Origin: Palsa-870 sp039935415
Lineage (GTDB): Bacteria > Chloroflexota > Dormibacteria > Dormibacterales > Dormibacteraceae
Assembly (NCBI GenBank): GCA_039935415.1
Contig: JBDTKH010000042.1
Coordinates: 1 to 38,775, forward strand
Length of the DNA: 38,775 bases
Direction: 5' to 3'
Shown: positions 23,366 to 30,849 of the stretch, piece after piece
Numbering within the stretch: the first letter of the stretch is position 1
Layout of the letters: the number at the start of each line of letters is the position of its first letter
The notes under the pieces: generated by a model
Told to the model about the DNA's origin: nothing
The model's input: only the letters and a program-made list of their open reading frames with translations
Database searches by the model: none
Position numbers and translations under genes: made by a program

Positions 23366-24037
23366 ATGCGAGTTCGACCCGTCCCATCCGATGCCTATCA
23401 CCGGCTGCGCGAGGCGATCGTCGCCGGCCAGTTCCATCCGAACGAAAGGCTGGTCGAGGCCTCGATCGCCGAGCACATCCGCGCGGGCAGGACCGCGGTC
23501 CGTGCCGCCCTGGTCAGGTTGGACCAGGAAGGGCTCGTCACGCTCGAGAAGAACCGCGGTGCGCGGGTGCGCCACGTCTCGGACAGCGAGGCCCTGGAGA
23601 TCGAGGAGGTCCGCGCGGCGCTCGAAGGCCTGCTCGCCAGACGAGCCGCGACCCTGGTCAAGCCCGACGACCTGCGCGAGCTCCACCTCGTCATCAAAGA
23701 GATGAAGGCGCGGGTGGACCGAGGCGACTCGATCGGCTACTCGGAGTTGAACGCGCGCTTCCACCAGCGCATCTGGGCGGCGGCGGACCACCCGACCGCG
23801 ATGCGGATCGTCGGGGGCCTCAAGTCACAGGCGATCCGTTTCCAGTACCAGACGGCCATGCGCCCATGGCGCGCGGAGCGTTCGCTGCGAGAGCACGAGG
23901 CGATCTTTGCTGCGCTGAAAGCGCATGACGAGGATGGCGCCGAGGAAGCCATGCGAGCGCACCTGGCCGAGGTGCTGGACACGCTGCGCTGGGCAATCGC
24001 CGCCCAGGGGCACGGCGGCGGGTGGCTTCCCGGCTAG
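23366..24037 (+). CDS. GntR-family transcriptional regulator, FCD subfamily
   Basis: A 223-residue regulator. The N-terminal winged helix (about residues 5-70) reads YHRLREAIVAGQFHPNERLV, GRTAVRAALVRLDQEGLVTL and NRGARV. The helical FCD effector domain follows, with metal-ligand histidines in LNARFHQRIW, REHEAIFAAL and AMRAHLAEVLDTL. FCD regulators usually sense small organic acids, which fits the divergently encoded HAAT importer and FAH-family enzyme. ATG 23366 is chosen; an upstream TTG at 23324 would translate through the promoter and operator. Confidence 0.92.
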   Translation: MRVRPVPSDAYHRLREAIVAGQFHPNERLVEASIAEHIRAGRTAVRAALVRLDQEGLVTLEKNRGARVRHVSDSEALEIEEVRAALEGLLARRAATLVKPDDLRELHLVIKEMKARVDRGDSIGYSELNARFHQRIWAAADHPTAMRIVGGLKSQAIRFQYQTAMRPWRAERSLREHEAIFAALKAHDEDGAEEAMRAHLAEVLDTLRWAIAAQGHGGGWLPG

Positions 24038-24038
24038 C

Positions 24039-24086
24039 GGCGCGGCCGTAACCCTCGGCTCCGTCGACGGCTTTTCCGGCCGCGCC
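24039..24086. terminator. Hairpin between convergent genes, probable bidirectional terminator
   Basis: GGCGCGGCCG (24039-24048) pairs perfectly with CGGCCGCGCC (24077-24086) across a 28-base loop. It fills the whole 50-base gap between the stops of the GntR gene (plus) and the ketopantoate-reductase-like gene (minus). A short T4 run lies within the loop, none after the stem. The stem is strong enough to act from either side; termination is inferred from position. Confidence 0.5.
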
Positions 24087-24087
24087 T

Positions 24088-25038
24088 CTAGCGGCGGATC
24101 GTGCGGTCCAGGAGGCTGGTCAACCGGTAGACGGTGCGCAGCGCGGGCACCGGTACGTTCTTGCCGTCAGCGATCTCGATGACCGCGCCGAGGAGGGCAT
24201 CGATCTCGAGGGGCTTGCCCGCCTCCAGGTCCTGCAGCGTCGAGCTCTTGTGCGAGCCGAGGGCGGCGGCGCCCTCCATGCGCTTTTCGACGCTCACGGG
24301 AAGCTCGACGTCCAGCGCGTGGGCGACCGACGCGACCTCCTCCATCAGGTTGCGGATCAGGTCCCTGCCACCCGACGAGGCGAACATGTCGGCAAGCGTC
24401 ATTCGCGTGAGGGCGCTGACCGGGTTCAAAGTGGCGTTGCCGAGGAGCTTGACCCAGATCTCGCCGCGCAGGCGTGTTGACACCGGGGCCTTGAAGCCGG
24501 CGGCGCCGAGCATGGCCGAAATCTGCTGCACGCGTTCGCTCTTGGACCCGTCAGGCTCACCGACCGAGAAACGGTTGCCCTCCTCATGCTCGATGACGCC
24601 GGGTTCCACCAGCGTCGAAGCGGCATAGACGACGCTGCCCACGACCCGCTCGTAGGGGATGCTCCTGGCAATCACACCGCCGGGGTCGACGGATTCGAGG
24701 TGCCAGTCGCGGAAATACCACCAGGGGATCCCGTTCATCGCCCCAACGACGCTGGCGTCCTTCGATAGGGCAGCGCCGATGGCGGGCGCGACGGCCGGGA
24801 TGCTGTGCGCCTTCAATGTGATGAAAACCACCTGCGCCTCGCGGATCGCAGAGATCTCGTCGGTGGACCGCGGATGCGTGGTGAAGTCGCCGTCCGAACT
24901 GCGTACGGTGACGCCCCGTTCGCGCATCGCGGCGAGGTTTGCGCCGCGCGCGATCAGGATCACGTCTTGACCGCTGCGCGAGAGGTGAGCGCCGAGCAGC
25001 CCGCCGATAGCGCCAGCGCCGACGATCGCGACGGTCAT
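24088..25038 (-). CDS. Ketopantoate reductase family (ApbA/PanE-like) 2-oxoacid reductase
   Basis: A 316-residue NAD(P)-dependent reductase. The Rossmann motif GAGAIGG starts at residue 7, and the C-terminal helical domain has the catalytic Lys197 and Asn201 in WVKLLGNATLNPVSAL. The MNGIPWWYF segment marks the subgroup usually found in catabolic clusters rather than pantothenate synthesis. Its ATG overlaps the stop of the acyl-CoA ligase gene (ATGA). The likely role is reduction of a branched or C4-C5 2-oxo acid in the same pathway as the ligase; authentic PanE activity cannot be excluded. Confidence 0.87.
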   Translation of the reverse strand: MTVAIVGAGAIGGLLGAHLSRSGQDVILIARGANLAAMRERGVTVRSSDGDFTTHPRSTDEISAIREAQVVFITLKAHSIPAVAPAIGAALSKDASVVGAMNGIPWWYFRDWHLESVDPGGVIARSIPYERVVGSVVYAASTLVEPGVIEHEEGNRFSVGEPDGSKSERVQQISAMLGAAGFKAPVSTRLRGEIWVKLLGNATLNPVSALTRMTLADMFASSGGRDLIRNLMEEVASVAHALDVELPVSVEKRMEGAAALGSHKSSTLQDLEAGKPLEIDALLGAVIEIADGKNVPVPALRTVYRLTSLLDRTIRR

Positions 25039-26534
25039 CGAGGGTTGAGGGTGTCTGCGACGGCGCGGCGCTGGATCTTGCCGGTCGCGGTGCGAGGGAT
25101 CTGCTCGACGATGTACAGCTTTCTCGGCACCTTGTAGTCCGCCAGGCGCTCGCGCGCGAACGCGATGAGCTCCTTCTCGGTCGCCTCGCCCTTCAGCACG
25201 ACCGCGGCTACAACCTCCTCACCCCAGGCCGGGTGCGGAGAGCCGAACGCGACAGCCTCGCCGACCGCGGGGTGCTGCAGCAGCACGTCATCGATCTCCC
25301 GCGGTGCGATCTTCTCGCCGCCGCGATTGATCATCTCCTTGAGCCGCCCGATCAAAGACAGGTATCCGTCTTCGTCGAGGACGCCCTGGTCGCCGGTGCG
25401 GAACCAGCCGTCCGTGAAGGACGTCGCGTTCGCGACCGGGTTGTTGGCGTAGCCGTCGATCACGCTCGGTCCCTGGATCACGACCTCGCCCTGGGCGGCT
25501 TGCGGAAGGAGTCCGCCATTCTCGTCCATGATGCCGATGCGCACGCCCGTGCCGACCCCCACGGTGCCCGGACGCCTGTCGGCCGGCGGCAGCGGGTTCG
25601 AGGCCATCTGGTGGGACGCCTCGGTCATGCCGTACGCCTCGAGCACGGCCGCGCCAAACCTCGACTCGAGCTGGCGCATCGTCTCGGGCGACAGGGCAGA
25701 CGAGCTCGAGCGGATGAAGCGCAGCTTTTCCGACCCCGCCGGACGCTCCCCGCGGTTCCGCATCAGGAGCAGCTGGTGCATCGTCGGCACCGCCGAGTAC
25801 CACGTGGCGCCATGTTCGCTCGCGACCGGCCAGAAACCCATCGGGTCGAACTTCGGCAGCACGATCACTGTGCCGCCCGAGGAGAACGTCGCCATCGTCG
25901 AGGCCATCAAGCCGTGGATGTGGAACAGCGGCATCACGCACAGGGCAACATCGTCTGGCGACAGCCCATACGTCCTGGCGATGTTTTCGGCCGAGAAGGC
26001 GAGGTTGCGCTGCCTCAATGGCACCAGCTTCGGCCGGCTGGTCGTCCCGCTCGTGTGGAGCACCAGCGCCACGTCGTCGCCGGACGGTCCTGTCGTGGAA
26101 TGCGATGCGCCGCGCGGCTCCGTGCTCTCCAGGACGAGGCGCCCATGCTCATCGAAGCTCGCCTCGACCAGGGTCGCGCCGGAAGGCCGGGAACGGCGCG
26201 CCGTCTCTCCCTGGCTCGGCGGTACGACCAGCGCCCGCGCGTCGATGTCCTCCAGGTAGAACCGGAACTCGTCTTCCTTATATGCGGCGTTGAGAGGGGC
26301 GGCCGTGCCCACGGTGGATGCGGCCAGGAAGAGCACGATCGCCTCGGCGCTGTTCGGAAGCACCAGGGCGATCCGGTCGCCGCTGCCGAGGCCCAGGCGC
26401 GCGAGGCCATCGGCGGCCGCGGAAACCTGCTCGCGGAGCTGCCCATACGTCAGCCGCACACCGCCGGGAACCACGATCGCGGGATCTTCGGCGGCTCCGT
26501 TCTGGAGTAAGTCGGGGAGGGTGCTGGGCGCCAT
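25035..26534 (-). CDS. Acyl-CoA synthetase (AMP-forming), resembling oxalate-CoA ligase
   Basis: A 499-residue adenylate-forming enzyme. It has the P-loop LHTSGTTSRPK (161-169), AYGMTEASHQM, the GWFRTGDQG hinge region, GRLKEMINRGGEKIAP and the C-terminal catalytic Lys486 (PRTATGKIQRR). The segments FHIHGLMAS and WYSAVPTMHQLLL, followed by LRFIRSSSSALSP, strongly recall the oxalyl-CoA synthetase (AAE3/Pcs60) group, so a short dicarboxylic acid is the best guess. Other medium-chain acids are possible. It is coupled by ATGA to the reductase gene. No oxalyl-CoA decarboxylase or formyl-CoA transferase gene is present in the window. Confidence 0.88.
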   Translation of the reverse strand: MAPSTLPDLLQNGAAEDPAIVVPGGVRLTYGQLREQVSAAADGLARLGLGSGDRIALVLPNSAEAIVLFLAASTVGTAAPLNAAYKEDEFRFYLEDIDARALVVPPSQGETARRSRPSGATLVEASFDEHGRLVLESTEPRGASHSTTGPSGDDVALVLHTSGTTSRPKLVPLRQRNLAFSAENIARTYGLSPDDVALCVMPLFHIHGLMASTMATFSSGGTVIVLPKFDPMGFWPVASEHGATWYSAVPTMHQLLLMRNRGERPAGSEKLRFIRSSSSALSPETMRQLESRFGAAVLEAYGMTEASHQMASNPLPPADRRPGTVGVGTGVRIGIMDENGGLLPQAAQGEVVIQGPSVIDGYANNPVANATSFTDGWFRTGDQGVLDEDGYLSLIGRLKEMINRGGEKIAPREIDDVLLQHPAVGEAVAFGSPHPAWGEEVVAAVVLKGEATEKELIAFARERLADYKVPRKLYIVEQIPRTATGKIQRRAVADTLNPR

Positions 26535-26598
26535 GGGTCGCTTCTAACCGTAGCGCGTGGATCGGCGCGAGCTTGACCTCGGGCGTCACGATCGAGCG

Positions 26599-27018
26599 TC
26601 AGTTGGTGTTGGCGTCCTCCTCGGGCTCCTCGTACCAACGCACGCGCTCGCCGACGCGACTCCGCATTCGCCAGCGGGTCGTCTTGGGCGCCTCTTCAAT
26701 CTGGCTCCAGAGCACGTCGAGCCGCTCCGTGATCAACGACGTGGCTTCGGCAGCCAGACCGTAGCCGGCCAGGTTTGTCTTGCACCGCTCGATGGTCGAT
26801 TTCGCGGTGCGCCACAGGCCCCAGTCCCTGGCGCAGATCTCCGCGATGTAGTCGGCCTCGATGCCCGACCCATCGCCCCTGCTCACGTCGTGGTGGTACG
26901 TGAGGTTGTAGATGTCACGCTGGTCGCGTTCCGTCAGCTCAACGATCTGGAGCTTGATGAGCAGGAGCTCTGCCAGGGAGACCGTCAGCGGGTCGCGCTC
27001 GAGTCGTTCGGCGATCCA
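26599..27018 (-). pseudogene. C-terminal part of a nucleotidyltransferase-like protein, N-terminus lost
   Basis: The frame reads PWIAERLERDPLTVSLAELL, LIKLQIVELTERDQRDIYNL and ICARDWGLWRTAKSTIERC, and ends VGERVRWYEEPEEDANTN. This resembles the C-terminal two thirds of small nucleotidyltransferase-fold proteins. The expected N-terminal half with the catalytic GGLA and DLD-type motifs is missing. In its place, in another frame, is the start of a sugar epimerase. A GTG at 27042 could still start a 147-residue product, but it would lack the active site. The family call is from pattern memory and is moderate. Confidence 0.5.
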
Positions 27019-27245
27019 CGGGCGCTGATCTCGCCCTGCCACTCCTTGCGCGCCGCGCTGTCATGAAGCAGGCGCGCCATGTTGCAGTGCGTCGTCGGTG
27101 CGTAGCCGCCCGTGCCGATCTCCAAGTCGGTGACCAACGGCTGTTCGCGCGCGAGCCAGTCCATCACGTCGACCAGTGGCCGGTCCGCGAACGCTTCGGT
27201 GACCACCCCGATGTGTGGAATTTCAAGTGACTCGCTCACGTGCAC
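26985..27245 (-). pseudogene. N-terminal fragment of a sugar phosphate isomerase/epimerase (TIM barrel)
   Basis: From GTG 27245 the frame gives HIGVVTEAFADRPLVDVMDW, then DLEIGTGGYAPTTHCNMARL, then ARKEWQGEISARG. This is the typical opening of xylose-isomerase-like epimerases, which run about 280-330 residues. After about residue 78 (near 27010) family resemblance stops, and nine unrelated residues lead to TGA at 26985. More than 200 residues, with all the metal ligands, are missing. The break coincides with the point where nucleotidyltransferase-like coding sequence begins in a different frame, which suggests one deletion fused two minus-strand genes. Confidence 0.6.
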
Positions 27246-27259
27246 GCAATTGTGTCGCG

Positions 27260-28525
27260 ATGGTGCCGTTGGGAAGCGAGCCCGGGGTGTTGACCTATGG
27301 TAGGCCGGCCATCGGCGAGCCCCTGATTCGCAGCCGGAGCGGCGCTCTGATCGCCGCGATGACCTTCTCGACGCTTGCCGTCGGGCTGCTGCAGATCTGC
27401 CTGCCGCTCGAACTCAGGCAGCTGCGCGCCAGCCCGAACGAGATCGGCGTCGCGCTCTCGATGTTCGGCTTTGGCATGTTCGCCTTCGAGTGGTTGTGGG
27501 GTCTCCTCGCCGACCGTGTCGGTTATCGCGTGCCACTTGTCGCATCGCAGCTCCTGTATGGAGCGTTTATCGTCGTCTTGGCGCGCGTTGATTCGATTGC
27601 ATTGATCGCGGTCGGCTACCTGCTCGCCTCGGGGATGATGGTCGCGGTCGGGCCGATCTCCCGCTCATATCTCGGCACCGCCCTGCAGGCGCGTTTGCGC
27701 GCGACCGGCCTCGCGCTTCTATCTGCCCAATGGGTGATCGCCGAAGCCATCGGCTCTGGGGCCGGCGGCCAGCTGATCGACCACTTTCCGATCCGGAGCG
27801 TGCTGCTCGTCACCGCTGTCCTCCCGGTTGTGTCCGGGCTACTCGCACTGATCGTCTTCCGCGGCTACTCGCACGTCGAGCATCGGGGCCACTGGACCGA
27901 GGACGACCAGGCCCACATGGAGCGGGCTCGTGGAGGGGCAAGCGTGGCGAAAGTCCTGGCCGTCACCGCTTCGTTGGCGCTGCTCTTCCAGATCGGGTTG
28001 GGTGGCGAGCTCGCCCTGCTGCCACTCCTGGTCACGACCCACCTCCACCTGTCGGCGGCCAGCGCGGGCACCGCGATGCTGGTCGTCGGCCTGCTCGGCG
28101 GCTTGCTGCTCGTACCAGGCGGCAACGCGTCCGACCGTTGGGGTCGCAAGCCGACGATGATCGCCGGCGGAATCGTGGCCGCGTTCGGATACATCGTCTA
28201 TGCGGCGGCGGGTTCCTTTGCGCTGGTGATCGTGGGCGCTGCCTTTCGAGCGCTGGAGGCAGCGCTCATCTGGCCGGCTGCCACCGCATGGATCGCCGAA
28301 TCCATGCCGCGCGGGCGCCACGCCCTGTACATGGGCCTGTTCGGTGAGTTTGAGAACGTCGGAGTCACGATCGGGCCGATCCTGGGAGGCATCGCGTGGT
28401 CTGTCGCCGGAATCCAGGCGGCTTTCTACATGTATGCGATCGCTGCGTTGATCGTGGCCGGGACTGCCGCGTTGCTCGTCGACAATCGCCCGGTGGTGTC
28501 GGCGAGAGAGCCGATCACGCCCTGA
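27260..28525 (+). CDS. Major facilitator superfamily transporter
   Basis: A 421-residue, 12-helix secondary transporter. The helix 2-3 loop signature appears as GLLADRVGYRVPLV and its second-half repeat as GGNASDRWGRKPTMI. A charged central loop (YSHVEHRGHWTEDDQAHMER) separates the two halves. The substrate is unknown; the multidrug or sugar-type subfamilies fit. ATG 27260 avoids overlap with the divergent epimerase fragment; the frame is open to 27215. Its former neighbours on both sides are broken genes, so it may be the surviving member of a dismantled locus. Confidence 0.88.
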   Translation: MVPLGSEPGVLTYGRPAIGEPLIRSRSGALIAAMTFSTLAVGLLQICLPLELRQLRASPNEIGVALSMFGFGMFAFEWLWGLLADRVGYRVPLVASQLLYGAFIVVLARVDSIALIAVGYLLASGMMVAVGPISRSYLGTALQARLRATGLALLSAQWVIAEAIGSGAGGQLIDHFPIRSVLLVTAVLPVVSGLLALIVFRGYSHVEHRGHWTEDDQAHMERARGGASVAKVLAVTASLALLFQIGLGGELALLPLLVTTHLHLSAASAGTAMLVVGLLGGLLLVPGGNASDRWGRKPTMIAGGIVAAFGYIVYAAAGSFALVIVGAAFRALEAALIWPAATAWIAESMPRGRHALYMGLFGEFENVGVTIGPILGGIAWSVAGIQAAFYMYAIAALIVAGTAALLVDNRPVVSAREPITP

Positions 28526-28526
28526 G

Positions 28527-28895
28527 GGTGGGGCCGTCGTGTCCCGCACGATGAGCTTGGGGGCGAGCACGTGCCGGCGGGCCGGGGCGCTCCTCCGCTC
28601 GATCCGGCGGATCACTGCTTTCATCGCCATCTCGCCGATCTGGTTTCTGGGTTGGTGGATCGTCGCGAGCGAGATATGGCGCAGCGCGGCCAGTGCCGTG
28701 TTGTCGTAGCCCATCAGCGAAACGTCTGCGGCCACGCTGAGCCCGGCTTCGTTGATCGCGTCCAGCGCCCCGACCGCTGACTGGTCGTTGCTGGCGAAGA
28801 TCGCGGTCGGGCGCCGTTTCTCACCGAGCAGTCTCCGCGCTCCCTCGTAACCACCGCTCTCGGTAAAATCACCGGGCTCGATGCGGATGTGGCGG
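28527..28895 (-). pseudogene. C-terminal third of a LacI-family regulator, 5' and 3' ends lost
   Basis: An open frame reads RIEPGDFTESGGYEGARRLL, then PTAIFASNDQSAVGALDAIN, then ADVSLMGYDNTALAALRHIS and KLIVRDTTAPP. This is an unmistakable C-terminal subdomain of the LacI effector domain, about 120 residues. The HTH and the first 200 residues are gone: upstream lies the oppositely oriented inositol operon. After TAPP, where such proteins usually stop, the frame runs on into the antisense of the MFS gene without a stop. No start codon and no DNA-binding domain remain, so it cannot regulate. Confidence 0.8.
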
Positions 28896-28942
28896 GCGAG
28901 AGCGAAAACTCGGCAGGCGTTTCTTGCGACTGGGGGAGAAAG

Positions 28943-29938
28943 GTGCACGTCGGACTCGTGGGCACGGGACGGATCGGCGCGCTCCACGCGCGCAGCTTGA
29001 AACGGAACCCGCACGTCACGAGGGTCACCGTGACCGATCCCGACCGCGCTCGCGCAACGAGCGTCGCCGCTGAAGTCGGCGCCGAATGCGTCGAAAGCCC
29101 CCAGGCGCTGCTCGAATCGAACCTCGACGCGCTCGTCATCGCGGCCGCGACCCCGGCCCACGCCGAATTGCTCCACATGGCAGCTGACGCGTCGGTGCCG
29201 ACGTTTTGTGAAAAGCCCATCGCGCTCGACCTCCCGTCCACCGACGCTGTGATCGAACACGTGAACAAGGTCCGCCTGCTGGTCCAGATCGGTTTCCAGC
29301 GTCGCTTCGATCCGGGTTATCGCGCGGCCAGGCAAGCGGTCAGGTCCGGCGGTCTCGGAGACGTGCACCTCATTCGGCTCGCCACCCACGATCCGGCGCC
29401 CCCGCCCGAGTCCTACATCGCCGGGTCCGGAGGTATCTGGCGCGACCTTGCCATCCACGACTTCGACATCGGGTCCTGGGTGGTGGGGAGGCCGGTGGTC
29501 GAGGTTTTCGCGGACGGGGAAGCGAACTCGCCGTTGTTCGCCAGACACGGTGACGTCGACGCCGCATGCGCGCTGGTTCGGTTCGCCGGAGGGATCCTCG
29601 GCGTGGTCACGGCGGCGCGCAACGACCCGCGCGGATATGACGTGCGGATGGAGGTGTTCGGGCTGCGCGACAGCGTCGCGGTCGGTTGGGATGAACGGAT
29701 GCCGCTTCGCTCGGTGGAGCCGGGTGTCGAGCCTCCGAGCAAGCCCGGTTACCGCGATTTTCTGGATCGATTCGAGCCGGCCTATCGCGCCGAGCTGGAC
29801 GGTTTCCTGGAGGCGGTCAAGGACGGCGTCGAAAGCCCATGCCCCGTGGGCGACGCGCGCCGGGCGCTCGTCGTCGCCCTGGCCGCGGAGCTCTCGCAGC
29901 GAGAGCACAGGCCGGTGCGCATAGATGAGGTCGGATGA
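28943..29938 (+). CDS. iolG: Gfo/Idh/MocA family dehydrogenase, probable myo-inositol 2-dehydrogenase
   Basis: An NAD-dependent oxidoreductase of 331 residues. The Rossmann motif GLVGTGRIGALHARSL starts at residue 4, the catalytic Lys91 lies in CEKPIALD, and Asp168 and His172 lie in GGIWRDLAIHDFDIGSW. This is the pattern of inositol dehydrogenases, and the genes after it are inositol genes, so the first step, myo-inositol to scyllo-inosose, is the best assignment. GTG 28943 follows GGGGGAG. The frame is open to 28889, but the extra residues are not family-like. A TAAAAT at 28864 may be a -10 element. It starts the operon next to the LacI remnant. Confidence 0.88.
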   Translation: MHVGLVGTGRIGALHARSLKRNPHVTRVTVTDPDRARATSVAAEVGAECVESPQALLESNLDALVIAAATPAHAELLHMAADASVPTFCEKPIALDLPSTDAVIEHVNKVRLLVQIGFQRRFDPGYRAARQAVRSGGLGDVHLIRLATHDPAPPPESYIAGSGGIWRDLAIHDFDIGSWVVGRPVVEVFADGEANSPLFARHGDVDAACALVRFAGGILGVVTAARNDPRGYDVRMEVFGLRDSVAVGWDERMPLRSVEPGVEPPSKPGYRDFLDRFEPAYRAELDGFLEAVKDGVESPCPVGDARRALVVALAAELSQREHRPVRIDEVG

Positions 29939-30849
29939 CGCCCGTGCCAAGGGTTGCCGGTGCGCCGATCTCGTGGGGAGTGAGCGAGCTTCCCGAGTGG
30001 GGCTACCGTATGGCGCCTGATCGGGTGCTGGCCGAGATGAGTGAGGTGGGCCTTGATGCGACCGAGCTCGGCCCTGCCGGCTACCTGCCCGAAGAGCCTG
30101 GCGAATGCCGGAGGCTGCTCAGTCGTCATGGCCTGCGACTGGTCGCCGGCTTCCTGGCCGCCGTGCTCCACGATCGGCGGAACTCCGCACTCGACGCCAT
30201 TAAAAGGCAGGCGCGGGCGCTGGCCGCCTCCGGCGCGGAAACCCTCGTGCTTGCCGCCGCGTGGCCCGGCGACACCTACGAGCGCGATGACCGGCTCTCC
30301 GATGACGGGTGGCGTGCGCTCGGTGAGACACTCGTGGGTGCCGAAGAGATTGCGTCGGCCAACGGCCTTCGGCTCGCCCTTCATCCCCATGCCGGCACAG
30401 CGGTGGCGCGAAAGGAGGACGTTTACACCCTGATGGCGGCAACCACAGTCGATCTCTGCCTGGACACCGGCCACCTGTTCCTGGGTGGCGTCGACCCGTC
30501 CGAGCTCGCCCGTGACGCGGCCGGTCGGGTCGGCCACGTGCACCTCAAGGACGTCGACGCGACGATCGCGGACGGGGTGCGTTCGCGCAGGCTGTCGTAC
30601 GCGCAAGGAGTGAGCCTCGGCCTCTACCGGCCGCTGGGCCAGGGGGACCTGGACATCGAGGCGGTGGTTTCCCTCCTTCAAGATTCCGGCTATCGGGGCT
30701 GGTACGTTCTCGAGCAGGACACGGCGCTTACTGCCGAGCCCGACCCGTCCTACGGTCCTGCCGCGGCGGCCCGGCAGAGCCTCGAGTATTTCCGTCGCAT
30801 CTCCAGCGCCACCAAACCACCAGCTCATCCAAGGAGGATTGAAAGATGA
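29935..30849 (+). CDS. iolE: Sugar phosphate isomerase/epimerase family, probable inosose dehydratase
   Basis: A TIM-barrel enzyme of 304 residues. The opening GAPISWGVSELPEWGYRM and the following EVGLDATELGPAGYLPEEP are characteristic of IolE, which dehydrates scyllo-inosose to the trihydroxycyclohexanedione. Likely metal ligands occur in LALHPHAG, CLDTGHLFLGG, HVHLKDVD and WYVLEQD. The ATG overlaps the stop of the dehydrogenase gene (ATGA), and its own stop overlaps the next start. A related isomerase acting on inosose (IolI-like) is the main alternative. Confidence 0.85.
   Translation: MTPVPRVAGAPISWGVSELPEWGYRMAPDRVLAEMSEVGLDATELGPAGYLPEEPGECRRLLSRHGLRLVAGFLAAVLHDRRNSALDAIKRQARALAASGAETLVLAAAWPGDTYERDDRLSDDGWRALGETLVGAEEIASANGLRLALHPHAGTAVARKEDVYTLMAATTVDLCLDTGHLFLGGVDPSELARDAAGRVGHVHLKDVDATIADGVRSRRLSYAQGVSLGLYRPLGQGDLDIEAVVSLLQDSGYRGWYVLEQDTALTAEPDPSYGPAAAARQSLEYFRRISSATKPPAHPRRIER

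Noticed and set aside
23282..23791. N-terminal extension of the HAAT receptor frame through the GntR gene
   Set aside because: A lipoprotein signal with a strong ribosome site starts at 23281, and the extension is antisense to the regulator.
27839..29950. A 703-codon minus-strand open frame covering the MFS 3' end and the iolG gene
   Set aside because: Apart from the LacI stump inside it, the translation is Arg/Asp/His-rich shadow sequence typical of the antisense of GC-rich genes, with no domain and two well-supported genes on the other strand.
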